NCBI GenBank assembly: GCA_016716005.1
Contig: JADJXE010000001.1
Coordinates: 3,051,001-3,115,000, forward strand
From: Acidimicrobiales bacterium
GTDB lineage: Bacteria; Actinomycetota; Acidimicrobiia; Acidimicrobiales; JADJXE01
Direction of reading: 5' to 3'
DNA: 64,000 bases
The notes beneath the pieces are model-generated. The model had not been told where the DNA came from. It saw only the letters and a program-made list of their open reading frames with translations, and did no database searches. Positions 9,904 to 18,020 of this stretch are shown piece by piece. A program made the translations under genes and the position numbers. Position 1 is the first letter of the stretch. Each line of letters begins with the position of its first letter.

Positions 9904-12147
9904 ATGGCACCTCAGCGGGTGGACGGGGGGCACGCGCGCCCGGCGGGCCGGCGGTGGTCGGCCCGCCGGGTCGCGGCCACGGTCGTGGCGCTGGCCCTGC
10001 TGATCGTGGCCGCCGACGGCACCCTGCTGCGGGGATGGGCCCGGCCCTCGGACGCACCACGCGCCGTTCCCCGGCGGGCCGCTCCGGCCGAGCCGTCCGG
10101 TCCGACGGCCGGCGCCGAGCTGGTGACCGCCCTGGTCGACGCGGCCGGCGAGGCGTTGGCTGCGCCCGACCCGCCGCCCGGCGCCAAACTGGCCGACGGC
10201 CCGGCGTGGGGCGGCGACTTCCCCGACCCGTCCATCGTCCGTGACGGCGCCACGTACTACGCCTACGCCACCACCGACCAGGTCAGGACCCTCCAGGTGA
10301 TGGCGTCGAGCGACCTCGAGGGCGGCTGGACCCACCTGGGCTCGGCCGTGCCCTCGCTGCCCGGCTGGGCCCGGTGGGGGTGGAGCTGGGCGCCGTCGGT
10401 GGCTCGGACGCCGGCCGGGTGGGTGATGTACTACTCGGTCCGCGAGGCCGCCCGCGACCGGCAGTGCCTGTCGCGGGCCGTCGGGCCCTCGCCCGCGGGG
10501 CCGTTCGTCGACGACACCGCCGGCCCCATGCTGTGCGCCCCGGGCGGACACGTGATCGACCCGTCGCCCTACAGCGCGCCCGACGGCAGCCGGTGGCTGG
10601 TGTTCCGCTGGGAGCAGCCCGGCAACGCCGGCATCGCCGTCCAGCGCCTCGGCGACGACGGCCTGGCCCTGCTGGGCGAGCCCCGCATGCTGCTGGGGGC
10701 CGGCGCCCGGTGGGAGGCCGGCATGGTCGAGAACCCGGAGCTGGTCGACGTGGCCGGCCACCTCTACCTCTTCTACTCGGGCAACGACTGGCGCACCGGC
10801 GCCTACGCCACCGGGTACGCCACCTGCGAGACGCACCTGGGGCCGTGCACCCGCCGGACCGTCGACGCCCCGCTGCTGCGCACCGCGCCCCACGCGGTCG
10901 GCACCGGCGGGGCCGGCTTCGTGGTGGACCAGTGGGGCAACCTGCGCATGGCCTTCCACGCCTGGGACCCGGGCCGGGTGGGCTACGCCGCCGGCGGCCG
11001 TCGCACCCTGCACCTGGCCACCGTGCTGGTCGCCCAGGGCCGCCCGCTGGTGGCGCCGGAGGCCCGCTCGCTGGCCGTGCGGGCCGAGGGTGGCGGCTGG
11101 GTGCTCACCGCCGGCGGGGCCGTCGCCCCCTTCGGCGGCGCGCCCGACCTTGGCGGGGCCGACCTGCGCGGCGCGGTGGCGCGCGACCTGGTGCCGATGT
11201 CCGACGGGGCCGGCTACCTGGTGCTCGACGGCTGGGGCGGCCTGCACCGCTTCGGCTCGGCCGCCGGCCTGCCGGTCGACGGGGCGGCCTGGTGGCCGGG
11301 GTGGGACGTGGCCCGCGCCGCCGTGGTCCTGTCGGGGGGCGAGGGCGGCTGGGTGCTCGACGCCTTCGGGGGCCTGCACCCGTTCGGCCTCGCCCCCCGC
11401 TACCCGGGCAGCGCCTACTGGCCGGGCTGGGACGTCGCCCGCGACCTGGCCCTGCTGCCCGACGGCTCGGGCGGCTGGGTGCTCGACGGCTGGGGCGGCC
11501 TGCACCCCTGGGGTGGGGCCACCCGCCTCGACCCGGTGGCCTGGTGGCCGGGCTGGGACATCGCCCGCACGGTGCGCGTGGTGGTGCCGGGCACCACCAC
11601 GGTGGCGGGGCGGGTGCTGGCCCGCACCGATGCATCGGCATCCACACTGCCGGCATCGACCGTGCCGGCCTCCACGGTGCCGACCACCACGCCGACGACG
11701 GTGGCGACCACGGTCCCGACGACGGTGGCGACGACGGTGGCGACCACCCTGCCCCCGGCGACGCAGCCGGTGCGGCCGGGCACGACGGTGGCGATCACGG
11801 TCCCGTCGACCATCCCGCCGTCGACCACGGCCCCGCCGCCCACCACCGGGTCGACCACGCCGGCCCCGTCGAGCGTGGCGGCGCCGACCACGGTGGCGCC
11901 CACCACCACGTCGAGCGCGCCGGCGGCGGCGGCGACGCCGACGAGCGTGCCGCCCAGCCCGTACGCGCCGCTGGCGGTGGTGGCCGTGCTCGACGGCTTC
12001 GGGGGCGTGCACCTGGGCGGCCCGGCCGACCAGGTGGTGCGACCCGCCGGGGGCGCCTGGCGGCCGGCCGACGTGAACGTGGCCCTGGCCTGGGCGCCCT
12101 CGGGCTGGTGGGTGCTGCGGGCCGACGGCCTCGTCCAGCCCGGCTGA
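9904..12147 (+). CDS. Secreted GH43-like five-bladed propeller enzyme with C-terminal surface repeats
   Basis: A 747-aa protein with an N-terminal hydrophobic anchor or signal (residues 22-38). A glycoside hydrolase family 43-like domain (about 95-380) keeps the three expected acidic residues: D108 in FPDPS, D219 in VIDPSPY and E276 in VENPEL. GH43 enzymes remove arabinose, xylose and similar residues from polysaccharides. Residues about 390-560 hold four imperfect repeats of about 45 aa with the core WVLDGWGGLHPFG and a WWPGWDVARD element. A Thr/Pro-rich linker and one last partial repeat follow. The same repeat occurs at the right end of the window. Start: AGGAGG at 9893-9898. The substrate is unknown. 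Confidence 0.75.
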   Translation: MAPQRVDGGHARPAGRRWSARRVAATVVALALLIVAADGTLLRGWARPSDAPRAVPRRAAPAEPSGPTAGAELVTALVDAAGEALAAPDPPPGAKLADGPAWGGDFPDPSIVRDGATYYAYATTDQVRTLQVMASSDLEGGWTHLGSAVPSLPGWARWGWSWAPSVARTPAGWVMYYSVREAARDRQCLSRAVGPSPAGPFVDDTAGPMLCAPGGHVIDPSPYSAPDGSRWLVFRWEQPGNAGIAVQRLGDDGLALLGEPRMLLGAGARWEAGMVENPELVDVAGHLYLFYSGNDWRTGAYATGYATCETHLGPCTRRTVDAPLLRTAPHAVGTGGAGFVVDQWGNLRMAFHAWDPGRVGYAAGGRRTLHLATVLVAQGRPLVAPEARSLAVRAEGGGWVLTAGGAVAPFGGAPDLGGADLRGAVARDLVPMSDGAGYLVLDGWGGLHRFGSAAGLPVDGAAWWPGWDVARAAVVLSGGEGGWVLDAFGGLHPFGLAPRYPGSAYWPGWDVARDLALLPDGSGGWVLDGWGGLHPWGGATRLDPVAWWPGWDIARTVRVVVPGTTTVAGRVLARTDASASTLPASTVPASTVPTTTPTTVATTVPTTVATTVATTLPPATQPVRPGTTVAITVPSTIPPSTTAPPPTTGSTTPAPSSVAAPTTVAPTTTSSAPAAAATPTSVPPSPYAPLAVVAVLDGFGGVHLGGPADQVVRPAGGAWRPADVNVALAWAPSGWWVLRADGLVQPG

Positions 12148-12157
12148 GGTGGGTCGC

Positions 12158-13042
12158 TCAGGCCGCGGCCAGCCGGTCGAGGTAGGCGAGGGCGGCGGCC
12201 GAGAAGGCGGGGAGGCTCTTGTAGCGGGCCGTGTCCTCGGGCAGGTTGCGGATGGTGCCGGCCAGCCGGGCGGCCGCGCCGGGTTGTCCCTCCAGGCTGC
12301 GCAGGGGCCGCTGGTAGGTGCGGATGGTGAACAGCAGCGACCGGTGCCGGGGGAAGCGGCGCAGGGTCTGGCGCTCCACCCGCAGCCACAGCAGGTCGCC
12401 GGCGTTGGCCGGGGTGACGGCCTCGTTGCGCTCGGTGCGGCCGTGGCCGGTGGGCTGGAACAGCGCGCCGTCGTCGAGGAGGCTCCAGTTGAGGCGGGAC
12501 ACGCCCTTGCCCGGCTCCAGCTTGGCCAGCACCCGGTCGACCGGCGAGCCCAGCTGCTCGTCGTACGACGCCACCGGCCCGTGGATCGCACGGATCGGCA
12601 GCCCCATCTTCTCGGCGAGGCGCCAGCGGGACGGGAAGCACACCGAGGCGGCCACCAGCACCGGGGCCGAGTCGGCCGCCGGCGTGTGCAGGCACAGGTC
12701 CTCCTGCACGAGGCGCCCGGCCGCGTCGATGGGGTGCAGGGGCCGGCCCTCGCCGTCGACCTCGGGCACCTCGACGACCAGCTCGGGGAAGCGCCGCGCC
12801 AGGTGCTCGACCAGGGCATCGAGCACCTCCCGGGAGGCGGCCTCGCTGCCCGGCAGGGTGCCCACCACCTCGTCGTGGCGGGTGGCCAGCAGCTCGCGCT
12901 TCAGGGCCAGCTCCTCGTCGCGCTCGGGGCCGACCTGGATCCAGTCGTCGAGGTCGAGGGGCTTCAGGCCCATCCGGAGGCGGAAGGGCCGGTCGTCGAA
13001 GGGCAGGTCGTCGAACGTGAGCGGCCCCGCCCAGAACGCCAT
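12158..13042 (-). CDS. DUF3445 protein, heme-dependent oxidative N-demethylase-like
   Basis: A 294-aa protein matching the DUF3445 family, some members of which are heme-dependent oxidative demethylases of amines. Recognisable parts are the N-terminal PFRLRMGLKPLD segment, the central VCFPSRWRLAEKMGLPIRAIH stretch and the C-terminal TIRTYQRPLRSLE segment. It stands alone, converging on the GH43-like gene with 10 bases between stops. A -10 element lies 6 bases before the ATG, suggesting a leaderless mRNA. No partner enzyme is adjacent, so the substrate is open. Confidence 0.75.
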   Translation of the reverse strand: MAFWAGPLTFDDLPFDDRPFRLRMGLKPLDLDDWIQVGPERDEELALKRELLATRHDEVVGTLPGSEAASREVLDALVEHLARRFPELVVEVPEVDGEGRPLHPIDAAGRLVQEDLCLHTPAADSAPVLVAASVCFPSRWRLAEKMGLPIRAIHGPVASYDEQLGSPVDRVLAKLEPGKGVSRLNWSLLDDGALFQPTGHGRTERNEAVTPANAGDLLWLRVERQTLRRFPRHRSLLFTIRTYQRPLRSLEGQPGAAARLAGTIRNLPEDTARYKSLPAFSAAALAYLDRLAAA

Positions 13043-13048
13043 CGCTCG

Positions 13049-13054
13049 AGGGTA
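13049..13054 (-). promoter_or_regulatory. -10 element, leaderless transcript of the DUF3445 gene
   Basis: On the minus strand TACCCT is followed by 6 bases and the ATG at 13042. Confidence 0.5.
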
Positions 13055-13114
13055 CCGGCCGCCGGCCGATGGGCCGAACGGCCCGGTTACCGGGGTTTCC
13101 GCTCAAGCGTCGAG

Positions 13115-13120
13115 TAGTTT
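13115..13120 (+). promoter_or_regulatory. -10 element of the first beta-helix/CWB2 gene
   Basis: TAGTTT precedes a leader of about 40 bases that carries a GGAGG ribosome site at 13154-13158. An in-frame ATG at 13126 lies only 5 bases after the hexamer, so a leaderless extended start cannot be excluded. Confidence 0.45.
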
Positions 13121-13167
13121 GACCGATGGGTGCGGCGGAGTACTTCTTGACCCGGAGGATCCGCGCT

Positions 13168-15534
13168 ATGCGACCCATCACTTCACGACGACGCAAGGCC
13201 AAGGCCTTCCTGATGGCGTCGGCCGCGATCCTCGCAGGATTCACGGCCGTCGCGCCCGCCGCCAGCGCCTTTGGCGCCCAGGCCGATTGGGACGGCAGCA
13301 CCAGCGGCGACTGGCAGGTCGACGCCAACTGGGCGGCCGACACGCAGCCGGCGAACAACGACCTGGCCGTGTTCCCGGCCAGCGCCGCGTCCGGCACCCG
13401 CACGGTCACGAACCACCCGACGCTCTCGCTCGCCGGCATCGCCTTCGATCAGCTGCCGGCAGGCACCAACACCGGCTACACGATCGAGCGGGTCGCCGGC
13501 CGGACCGTCACGCTGCTCGCCACGGACGCCTTTCCCGAGAACCTGTCCTTCATCGACTCGAACCTGCCGGCGACCAACACCATCAACGCCGACCTGGTGA
13601 TGGCCGAGCCGGGGCCCGCCGACGAGACCATCCTCTCCGTCGACGCCCCGAGCAGGCTCGTCATCAACGGGCAGATCTCCGGCGCCGGCAAGATGCGCGT
13701 GATCGGCATCGACAACGGCGTGGTCGAGCTCACGGGCGCCAACGGCACCTACGGCGGCGTCATCGCCGTCGACACGTTCGGCTTCCTGCGGGTGACGAAC
13801 TCGGCCGCCCTGGGCAACACGGCGTCCGGCACCGACACCAGCGGCACGCTCCAGCTGGTGGGCCCGCTGAGCGTGGCCGAGCCCCTGGTGCTCTCGAGCG
13901 GGACGCTGCAGTCGAGCCGCGTCGGCACCAACGCCACGTCCGCATCGCTGTCCGGCCCGGTGCAGCTGGAGGGGAGCAACTCCGTCAACGTCGACGAGGG
14001 CGTCGACCTCACCATCAACGGGCTGGTCTCGTTCGGCCCGCTGCCCATCGTGGGCGGCCTCACCAAGGGCGGCAACGGCACCCTGGTGCTCACCCAGCCC
14101 AACACCTACGACGGGCCGACCGCGGTGAACGCGGGCCGGCTGTTCGTGAACGGCGACCAGACGGGCAACACCGTCACCGTGGCCGGCGGCACGCTCGGCG
14201 GTATCGGCATCGTCGGCACCGTCACCGCCACCGGCGGCATGGTCGCACCCGGGCAGGTCACGCCGCTCACCGGCATCCTGCGGGCCACCGGCAACTACGA
14301 CCAGCAGGTCGGCGCCACCTTCGAGGTCGACGTCAACGGCGCCACCCCCGGCACCGAGCACGACCAGCTGCGGGTGGACGGTGCGGTCAACCTGGCCGGC
14401 CCCCTCAAGGTCGTGGGCACGCCCGCCGCCGGCACCACCTTCGTGATCGTCAACAAGACGAGCGCCGGCGCCGTCACCGGCACCTTCCAGAACCTGGCCG
14501 AGGGCGCCACCCTCACCAGCACCACCGGCGCCGTGTTCAAGATCACCTACAAGGGCGGCGACGGCAACGACGTCGTGCTCAACCCGGTCGCCAGCTTCGT
14601 GCGGGTCGCCGGCGTCGACCGGATCGAGACGGCCGTGAAGATCTCGCAGGCCACCTTCCCGACCGGTGGCGCGGCGAGCAACGTGGTGCTGGCCCGGGCC
14701 GAGGAGTACCCCGACGCCCTCACCGGCACGCCGCTGGCGGTGCAGAAGAACGCCCCGCTGCTGCTCACCACCACCTCGGCGCTCGACCCCCGGGTCTCCG
14801 CCGAGATCACCCGGGTGCTGGGCGCCGGCAACACCGCCAAGACCGTCTACATCCTCGGTGGGGTCGCGGCGATCAGCCAGGCGACCGAGGACGCGGTGCG
14901 GGCCCTCGGGTTCCAGGTGGTGCGCCTGGCCGGCACCGACCGCTACGACACCGCCGTGAAGATCGCCCGGGACGGGCTGGCCAACCCCACCCGCATCCTC
15001 CTGGCGACCGGCACCAACTTCCCCGACGCCCTCGCGGCCGGTGCGGCTGCGGCCAACACCGACACGCCGGGCGGCCTGGGTGCGGTGCTGCTCACCAACG
15101 CCAGCGTGATGCCGACGGTGGTCAGCGGCTACCTGAACGGCCGCACGGGCGTCACCCGCTACGCCATCGGCGGGCCGGCCTCCAAGGCCGATCCCACCGC
15201 CACCCCGGTGGTCGGCGTCGACCGCTACGACACGTCGGTGAAGGTGGCCCTCACCTTCTTCTCGGGCCTCACCCCGCCGTTCCCCGGCCCCCGCTTCGTG
15301 GGCCTGGCCAGCGGGCTGGCGTTCCCCGACGGCCTGGCCGGCGGCGCCCACATCGCCCGCACCCCCCGGTTCGGCCCGCTCCTGCTGACCGACCCGACGG
15401 CCCTGCCCCAGGTGGTCAAGGACTACCTGGTGACCCGGTCCACCAACCTGGTCGGCGGGTTCGTGTACGGCGGCACCGCGGCGGTCAGCGACACCGTGCT
15501 CACCGAGGCCAACACCGCCATCAGGGGCGTGTGA
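13168..15534 (+). CDS. Surface protein: autotransporter-type beta-helix plus three CWB2 domains (paralog A)
   Basis: A 788-aa exported protein. The signal peptide ends in ASA (residue 34). The mature protein opens with a Trp-rich module (ADWDGS..., DANW, NDLAVF) like the start of autotransporter passengers. An autotransporter-associated beta-strand repeat (PATR/TIGR02601-like; GNGTLVLTQPNTYDGPT) lies at about 295-355, with a GGDGNDVVL strand closing the region. From about residue 477 three CWB2 modules follow (RVAGVDRIETAV, RLAGTDRYDTAV, VVGVDRYDTSV). There is no outer-membrane barrel, so wall binding replaces autotransport. Start: ATG with GGAGG upstream; 13126 is an alternative in-frame start. 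Paralogs at 42.8, 44.8 and 46.7 kb. Confidence 0.85.
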   Translation: MRPITSRRRKAKAFLMASAAILAGFTAVAPAASAFGAQADWDGSTSGDWQVDANWAADTQPANNDLAVFPASAASGTRTVTNHPTLSLAGIAFDQLPAGTNTGYTIERVAGRTVTLLATDAFPENLSFIDSNLPATNTINADLVMAEPGPADETILSVDAPSRLVINGQISGAGKMRVIGIDNGVVELTGANGTYGGVIAVDTFGFLRVTNSAALGNTASGTDTSGTLQLVGPLSVAEPLVLSSGTLQSSRVGTNATSASLSGPVQLEGSNSVNVDEGVDLTINGLVSFGPLPIVGGLTKGGNGTLVLTQPNTYDGPTAVNAGRLFVNGDQTGNTVTVAGGTLGGIGIVGTVTATGGMVAPGQVTPLTGILRATGNYDQQVGATFEVDVNGATPGTEHDQLRVDGAVNLAGPLKVVGTPAAGTTFVIVNKTSAGAVTGTFQNLAEGATLTSTTGAVFKITYKGGDGNDVVLNPVASFVRVAGVDRIETAVKISQATFPTGGAASNVVLARAEEYPDALTGTPLAVQKNAPLLLTTTSALDPRVSAEITRVLGAGNTAKTVYILGGVAAISQATEDAVRALGFQVVRLAGTDRYDTAVKIARDGLANPTRILLATGTNFPDALAAGAAAANTDTPGGLGAVLLTNASVMPTVVSGYLNGRTGVTRYAIGGPASKADPTATPVVGVDRYDTSVKVALTFFSGLTPPFPGPRFVGLASGLAFPDGLAGGAHIARTPRFGPLLLTDPTALPQVVKDYLVTRSTNLVGGFVYGGTAAVSDTVLTEANTAIRGV

Positions 15535-15566
15535 CCCGCACCTGACGGCACCGCCACCCGGCATCA

Positions 15567-15600
15567 GGGCCCGGGCCTCCCCACACGGGGGCCCGGGCCC
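15567..15600 (+). terminator. Strong GC hairpin after paralog A
   Basis: Two arms of about 15 bases (GGCCCGGGCC core) close over an ACAC loop, 33 bases after the stop. A T-run is absent, as is common for actinobacterial terminators. Confidence 0.6.
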
Positions 15601-15625
15601 CGCCGCGTCAGGGCCGCGGCCGCGA

Positions 15626-15676
15626 CGTTCTGTGCACGGCAAGTGACGGAAACCGCACGTTGCGGTGCACAGAACG
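15626..15676. repeat. 51-bp palindromic element
   Basis: CGTTCTGTGCAC at 15626-15637 is the exact inverse complement of 15665-15676. The 27-base centre is itself partly self-complementary. It sits between the terminator and the gene debris. Candidates are a dispersed intergenic palindrome (REP-like) or the end of a mobile element. Confidence 0.6.
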
Positions 15677-15695
15677 GCGGCGGAGGGGGCGGCGG

Positions 15696-15766
15696 TCGCC
15701 TGCCCCCCGTGGCCGTGTGCTTCGTGATCATCGGGGGAGGGCCGGCCGCCACCCGCGCCGCCCGCC
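15696..15766 (+). pseudogene. Broken 5' end of the lpdA-like reductase gene (duplicate of 22576-22657)
   Basis: These 71 bases match the promoter and first 23 or so codons of the reductase gene at 22588, including the exact stretch for FVIIGGGPA. Differences are a mutated -10 (TCGCCT for TAGCCT), a 1-base insertion in the C-run, three substitutions and an in-frame loss of 12 bases (codons GNTA). The similarity stops abruptly at 15766. It is a decayed fragment with no function expected. Confidence 0.8.
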
Positions 15767-15774
15767 GCGGTTCC

Positions 15775-16058
15775 GCGAGCTCGACAGCTCGCGCCCTGGT
15801 CTCCACCAAGGCGGCTTCGATGCCGGCGAGCTCGGGCCCGAAGCGCGGGGCCAATGTGCGAGCAGTCGTCGACGCCGGCGGCACCGCAACCGCCGCCAGG
15901 ACTGCACCCGCACGATCGGCGCCAGCGCGGTCCAGATCAGCCAGGAAGTCACCACCAGCGAGCAGGCACTCGGCCGGCGACACGACGAGCCCGCCCGCAC
16001 CCAGGCCATGGCCGCTCTGCTCGATCGGCCCGACGAACCCGTCTCCGCGCACCACCCT
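15775..16058 (-). mobile_element. Remnant of an IS1380-like transposase (N-terminal part)
   Basis: The minus-strand translation contains segments resembling the N-terminal region of actinobacterial IS1380-family transposases: GFVGPIEQSGHGLGAGGLVV, SPAECLLAGGDFLADLDR, and PPASTTARTLAPRFGPELAG. It lacks a start and the DDE catalytic half and runs into antisense of the reductase fragment, so it is dead. Assignment is from remembered family features, not a search. Confidence 0.5.
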
Positions 16059-16605
16059 CAGGAGGGAGGCCCCGCCCGCACCATCTTTGCCAATGCCGCG
16101 GCGACGGGCCGGGGGCGGCGCTGCACGTCGACCGGCCCCACCTGGGTCACGGCGCCGGTCGGCTCGGCCAACGCCGTCTGCCAGTCGAACTGATCGCCCC
16201 GGCTGTACCCGCAGAGGCCGGGCACGGGCAGGTCGTCGCGCCGCATCGCGGCCAGGGCGGCGCTCAGGTGCTCGAGCCAGGAGACCCGCTGGGTCACCGG
16301 GAGCCGGCCGCGTCGGGCAGGGGATCCAGGCCCAGGTGCAGGTCCCGCACCAGCCACGAGAGCGCGCGGCGCCGGCGCATCTCGTCGAGCACACCGTCGC
16401 CGGGGTCGTCGCGCGCCACCGGCACGAACGCCGTGACCCAACCCGGCTCGGCGAACCCGCCGGCGTGGTCGGGCAGGCCGACGTGCAACAGGTCGACCAC
16501 CGGCTCCAGGCCGGCGGCCTCGCAGGCACCCAGCGCCCGGCCCCACAGGGCCCAGTCGGGGAAGTCGCCTCCCGCAGCGCCAGGGTCGCCGTCGCTGATC
16601 GTCAC
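16058..16605 (-). pseudogene. Frameshifted remnant of a family-1-like glycosidase
   Basis: Two reading frames carry pieces of one protein. The first (16605-16297) has DWALWGRALGACEAAGLEPV and VDLLHVGLPDH, as in beta-glucosidase-like (GH1-type) barrels. The second (16297-16058) has the C-terminal part with WLEHLSAALAAMRRDDLPV and YSRGDQFDWQTALAEPTGAV. A frameshift near 16297 and a missing central part make it a pseudogene. The exact family is uncertain. Confidence 0.5.
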
Positions 16606-16801
16606 GTCCGCACCATGTCCCCGCGAGCGGGCCGTGCGCGAGGCGTGGCGTGCCCCGGACGGCTCCCGGCCTGCCGCCAAGTGTTCGCCTCGGCAGCGCC
16701 GATTGGACACCTGCCCAGCAACTGCTCGCAACCAGCCGGGCGTACCGTCCGGCGGCGGTTCATTGGAGCAGCAGTCGCTGCGTTCCCGAGGAGGCCCCCA
16801 C

Positions 16802-18016
16802 GTGGGCAGGAAAGCCATCCATCTGCGTCTCGTCGCCGTCGCGCTCAGCCTCGGGCTGCTCGCTGCAGCGTGCGGCGACGACGACGACGACAGCGCGTCG
16901 GCCACCACGACGACTGCGGCGTCGAGCACCGACCAGGGCTCCGGGAGTGGCTCCGGCGGCGACAGCGGTGGCGGCGGCACCGACGAGCCCGACTGCGGTG
17001 ACGGCTCGCTGGAGCAGCTCGTCGAGGCGGCCCAGGAGGAGGGCAAGGTGAACCTGATCGCCCTGCCCGACTCGTGGGCGAACTACGAGGGCATCCTGGC
17101 GTCGTTCCGGGACACGTACGGCATCGAGGCCCCGGTGGCCAACCCGGATGCCTCGTCGGCCGATGAGCTCACGGCCATCCGCACCCTGCGGGGCCAGCCC
17201 GAGATGCCCGAGGCGGTCGACGTCGGGCCGTCGTTCACCCAGGAGCTCATGGACGACGGGCTCGTCGACGCGTACAAGCCCACGACGTGGGACGAGATCC
17301 CCGACGCGCTGAAGGATCCCGACGGCTACTGGGTGGGCTCGTACTACGGCGTCATGGCCATCGCCACCAACACCACGCTGGTCGACGAGGTGCCCACCAC
17401 CTGGGAGGACCTGAAGGACCCGCAGTACCAGGGCATGGTGACCCTGAACGGCGATCCCCGCGAGGCCGGCGCGGCGTTCGCCGCCGTGATGGCGGCGTCG
17501 ATCGCCAACGGCGGCTCGTTCGACGACATCATGCCCGGCATCGAGTACTTCTCGGAGCTGCGCCAGAGCGGCAACCTGCAGGTGGTCGACGTGACCCCGG
17601 CCGCGCTTCTGTCGGGCGAGGTGCCCATCGCCCTCGACTGGAGCTACAACTTCCCGGCGCTCATCCCCGATCTGGAGGAGGTGGGCTTCGAGCTCGAGGT
17701 GGTCGTGCCCGACGACGGGGTGTACGGCGGCTACTACGCCCAGGCCGTGGTGTCGGAGGCCAACCACCCCTGCGCGGCGCGGCTGTGGATCGAACACATC
17801 ACGGGCGACGACGGGGCGCTCGGCTACCTCGAGGGTGGCGCCATCCCGGCCCGGTACGCCGCGCTGGTCGAGGCCGGCCTCGTGTCGGACGACCTCACCC
17901 AGAACCTGCCCGACACCGAGATCATCGAGGGGATCTCCTTCCCGACCCCGGAGCAGACCGAGGCCGCCAAGCAGGCCCTCACCGAGAACTGGGGCCCGAT
18001 GGTCGCCGACCTGTAG
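16802..18016 (+). CDS. ABC transporter substrate-binding lipoprotein
   Basis: A 404-aa lipoprotein with lipobox LLAAAC (Cys 24), followed by an Asp-rich and Ser/Gly/Thr-rich linker (to about 60). A type-2 periplasmic-binding fold of the iron/spermidine/phosphonate-related superfamily follows. GTG was chosen because GAGGAGG sits 7 bases upstream (16788-16794) and it begins just before the positively charged n-region. It heads a five-gene operon (binding protein, two permeases, ATPase, phosphoesterase). The downstream phosphoesterase hints at a phosphorus compound as ligand. This is inference: the binding-site residues do not identify the solute. Confidence 0.85.
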   Translation: MGRKAIHLRLVAVALSLGLLAAACGDDDDDSASATTTTAASSTDQGSGSGSGGDSGGGGTDEPDCGDGSLEQLVEAAQEEGKVNLIALPDSWANYEGILASFRDTYGIEAPVANPDASSADELTAIRTLRGQPEMPEAVDVGPSFTQELMDDGLVDAYKPTTWDEIPDALKDPDGYWVGSYYGVMAIATNTTLVDEVPTTWEDLKDPQYQGMVTLNGDPREAGAAFAAVMAASIANGGSFDDIMPGIEYFSELRQSGNLQVVDVTPAALLSGEVPIALDWSYNFPALIPDLEEVGFELEVVVPDDGVYGGYYAQAVVSEANHPCAARLWIEHITGDDGALGYLEGGAIPARYAALVEAGLVSDDLTQNLPDTEIIEGISFPTPEQTEAAKQALTENWGPMVADL

Positions 18017-18020
18017 AGCC

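Noticed and set aside
13126..13167. Leaderless 14-residue N-terminal extension of paralog A
   Set aside because: The in-frame ATG at 13126 is only 5 bases after the -10, while the ATG at 13168 has a strong GGAGG and begins a normal signal peptide. The longer form is kept only as an alternative.
15643..17001. Long plus-strand open frame (452 codons) across the debris region
   Set aside because: It joins the reductase fragment to antisense of the transposase and glycosidase remnants and runs into the binding-protein gene in the wrong frame. No ribosome site and no domain.
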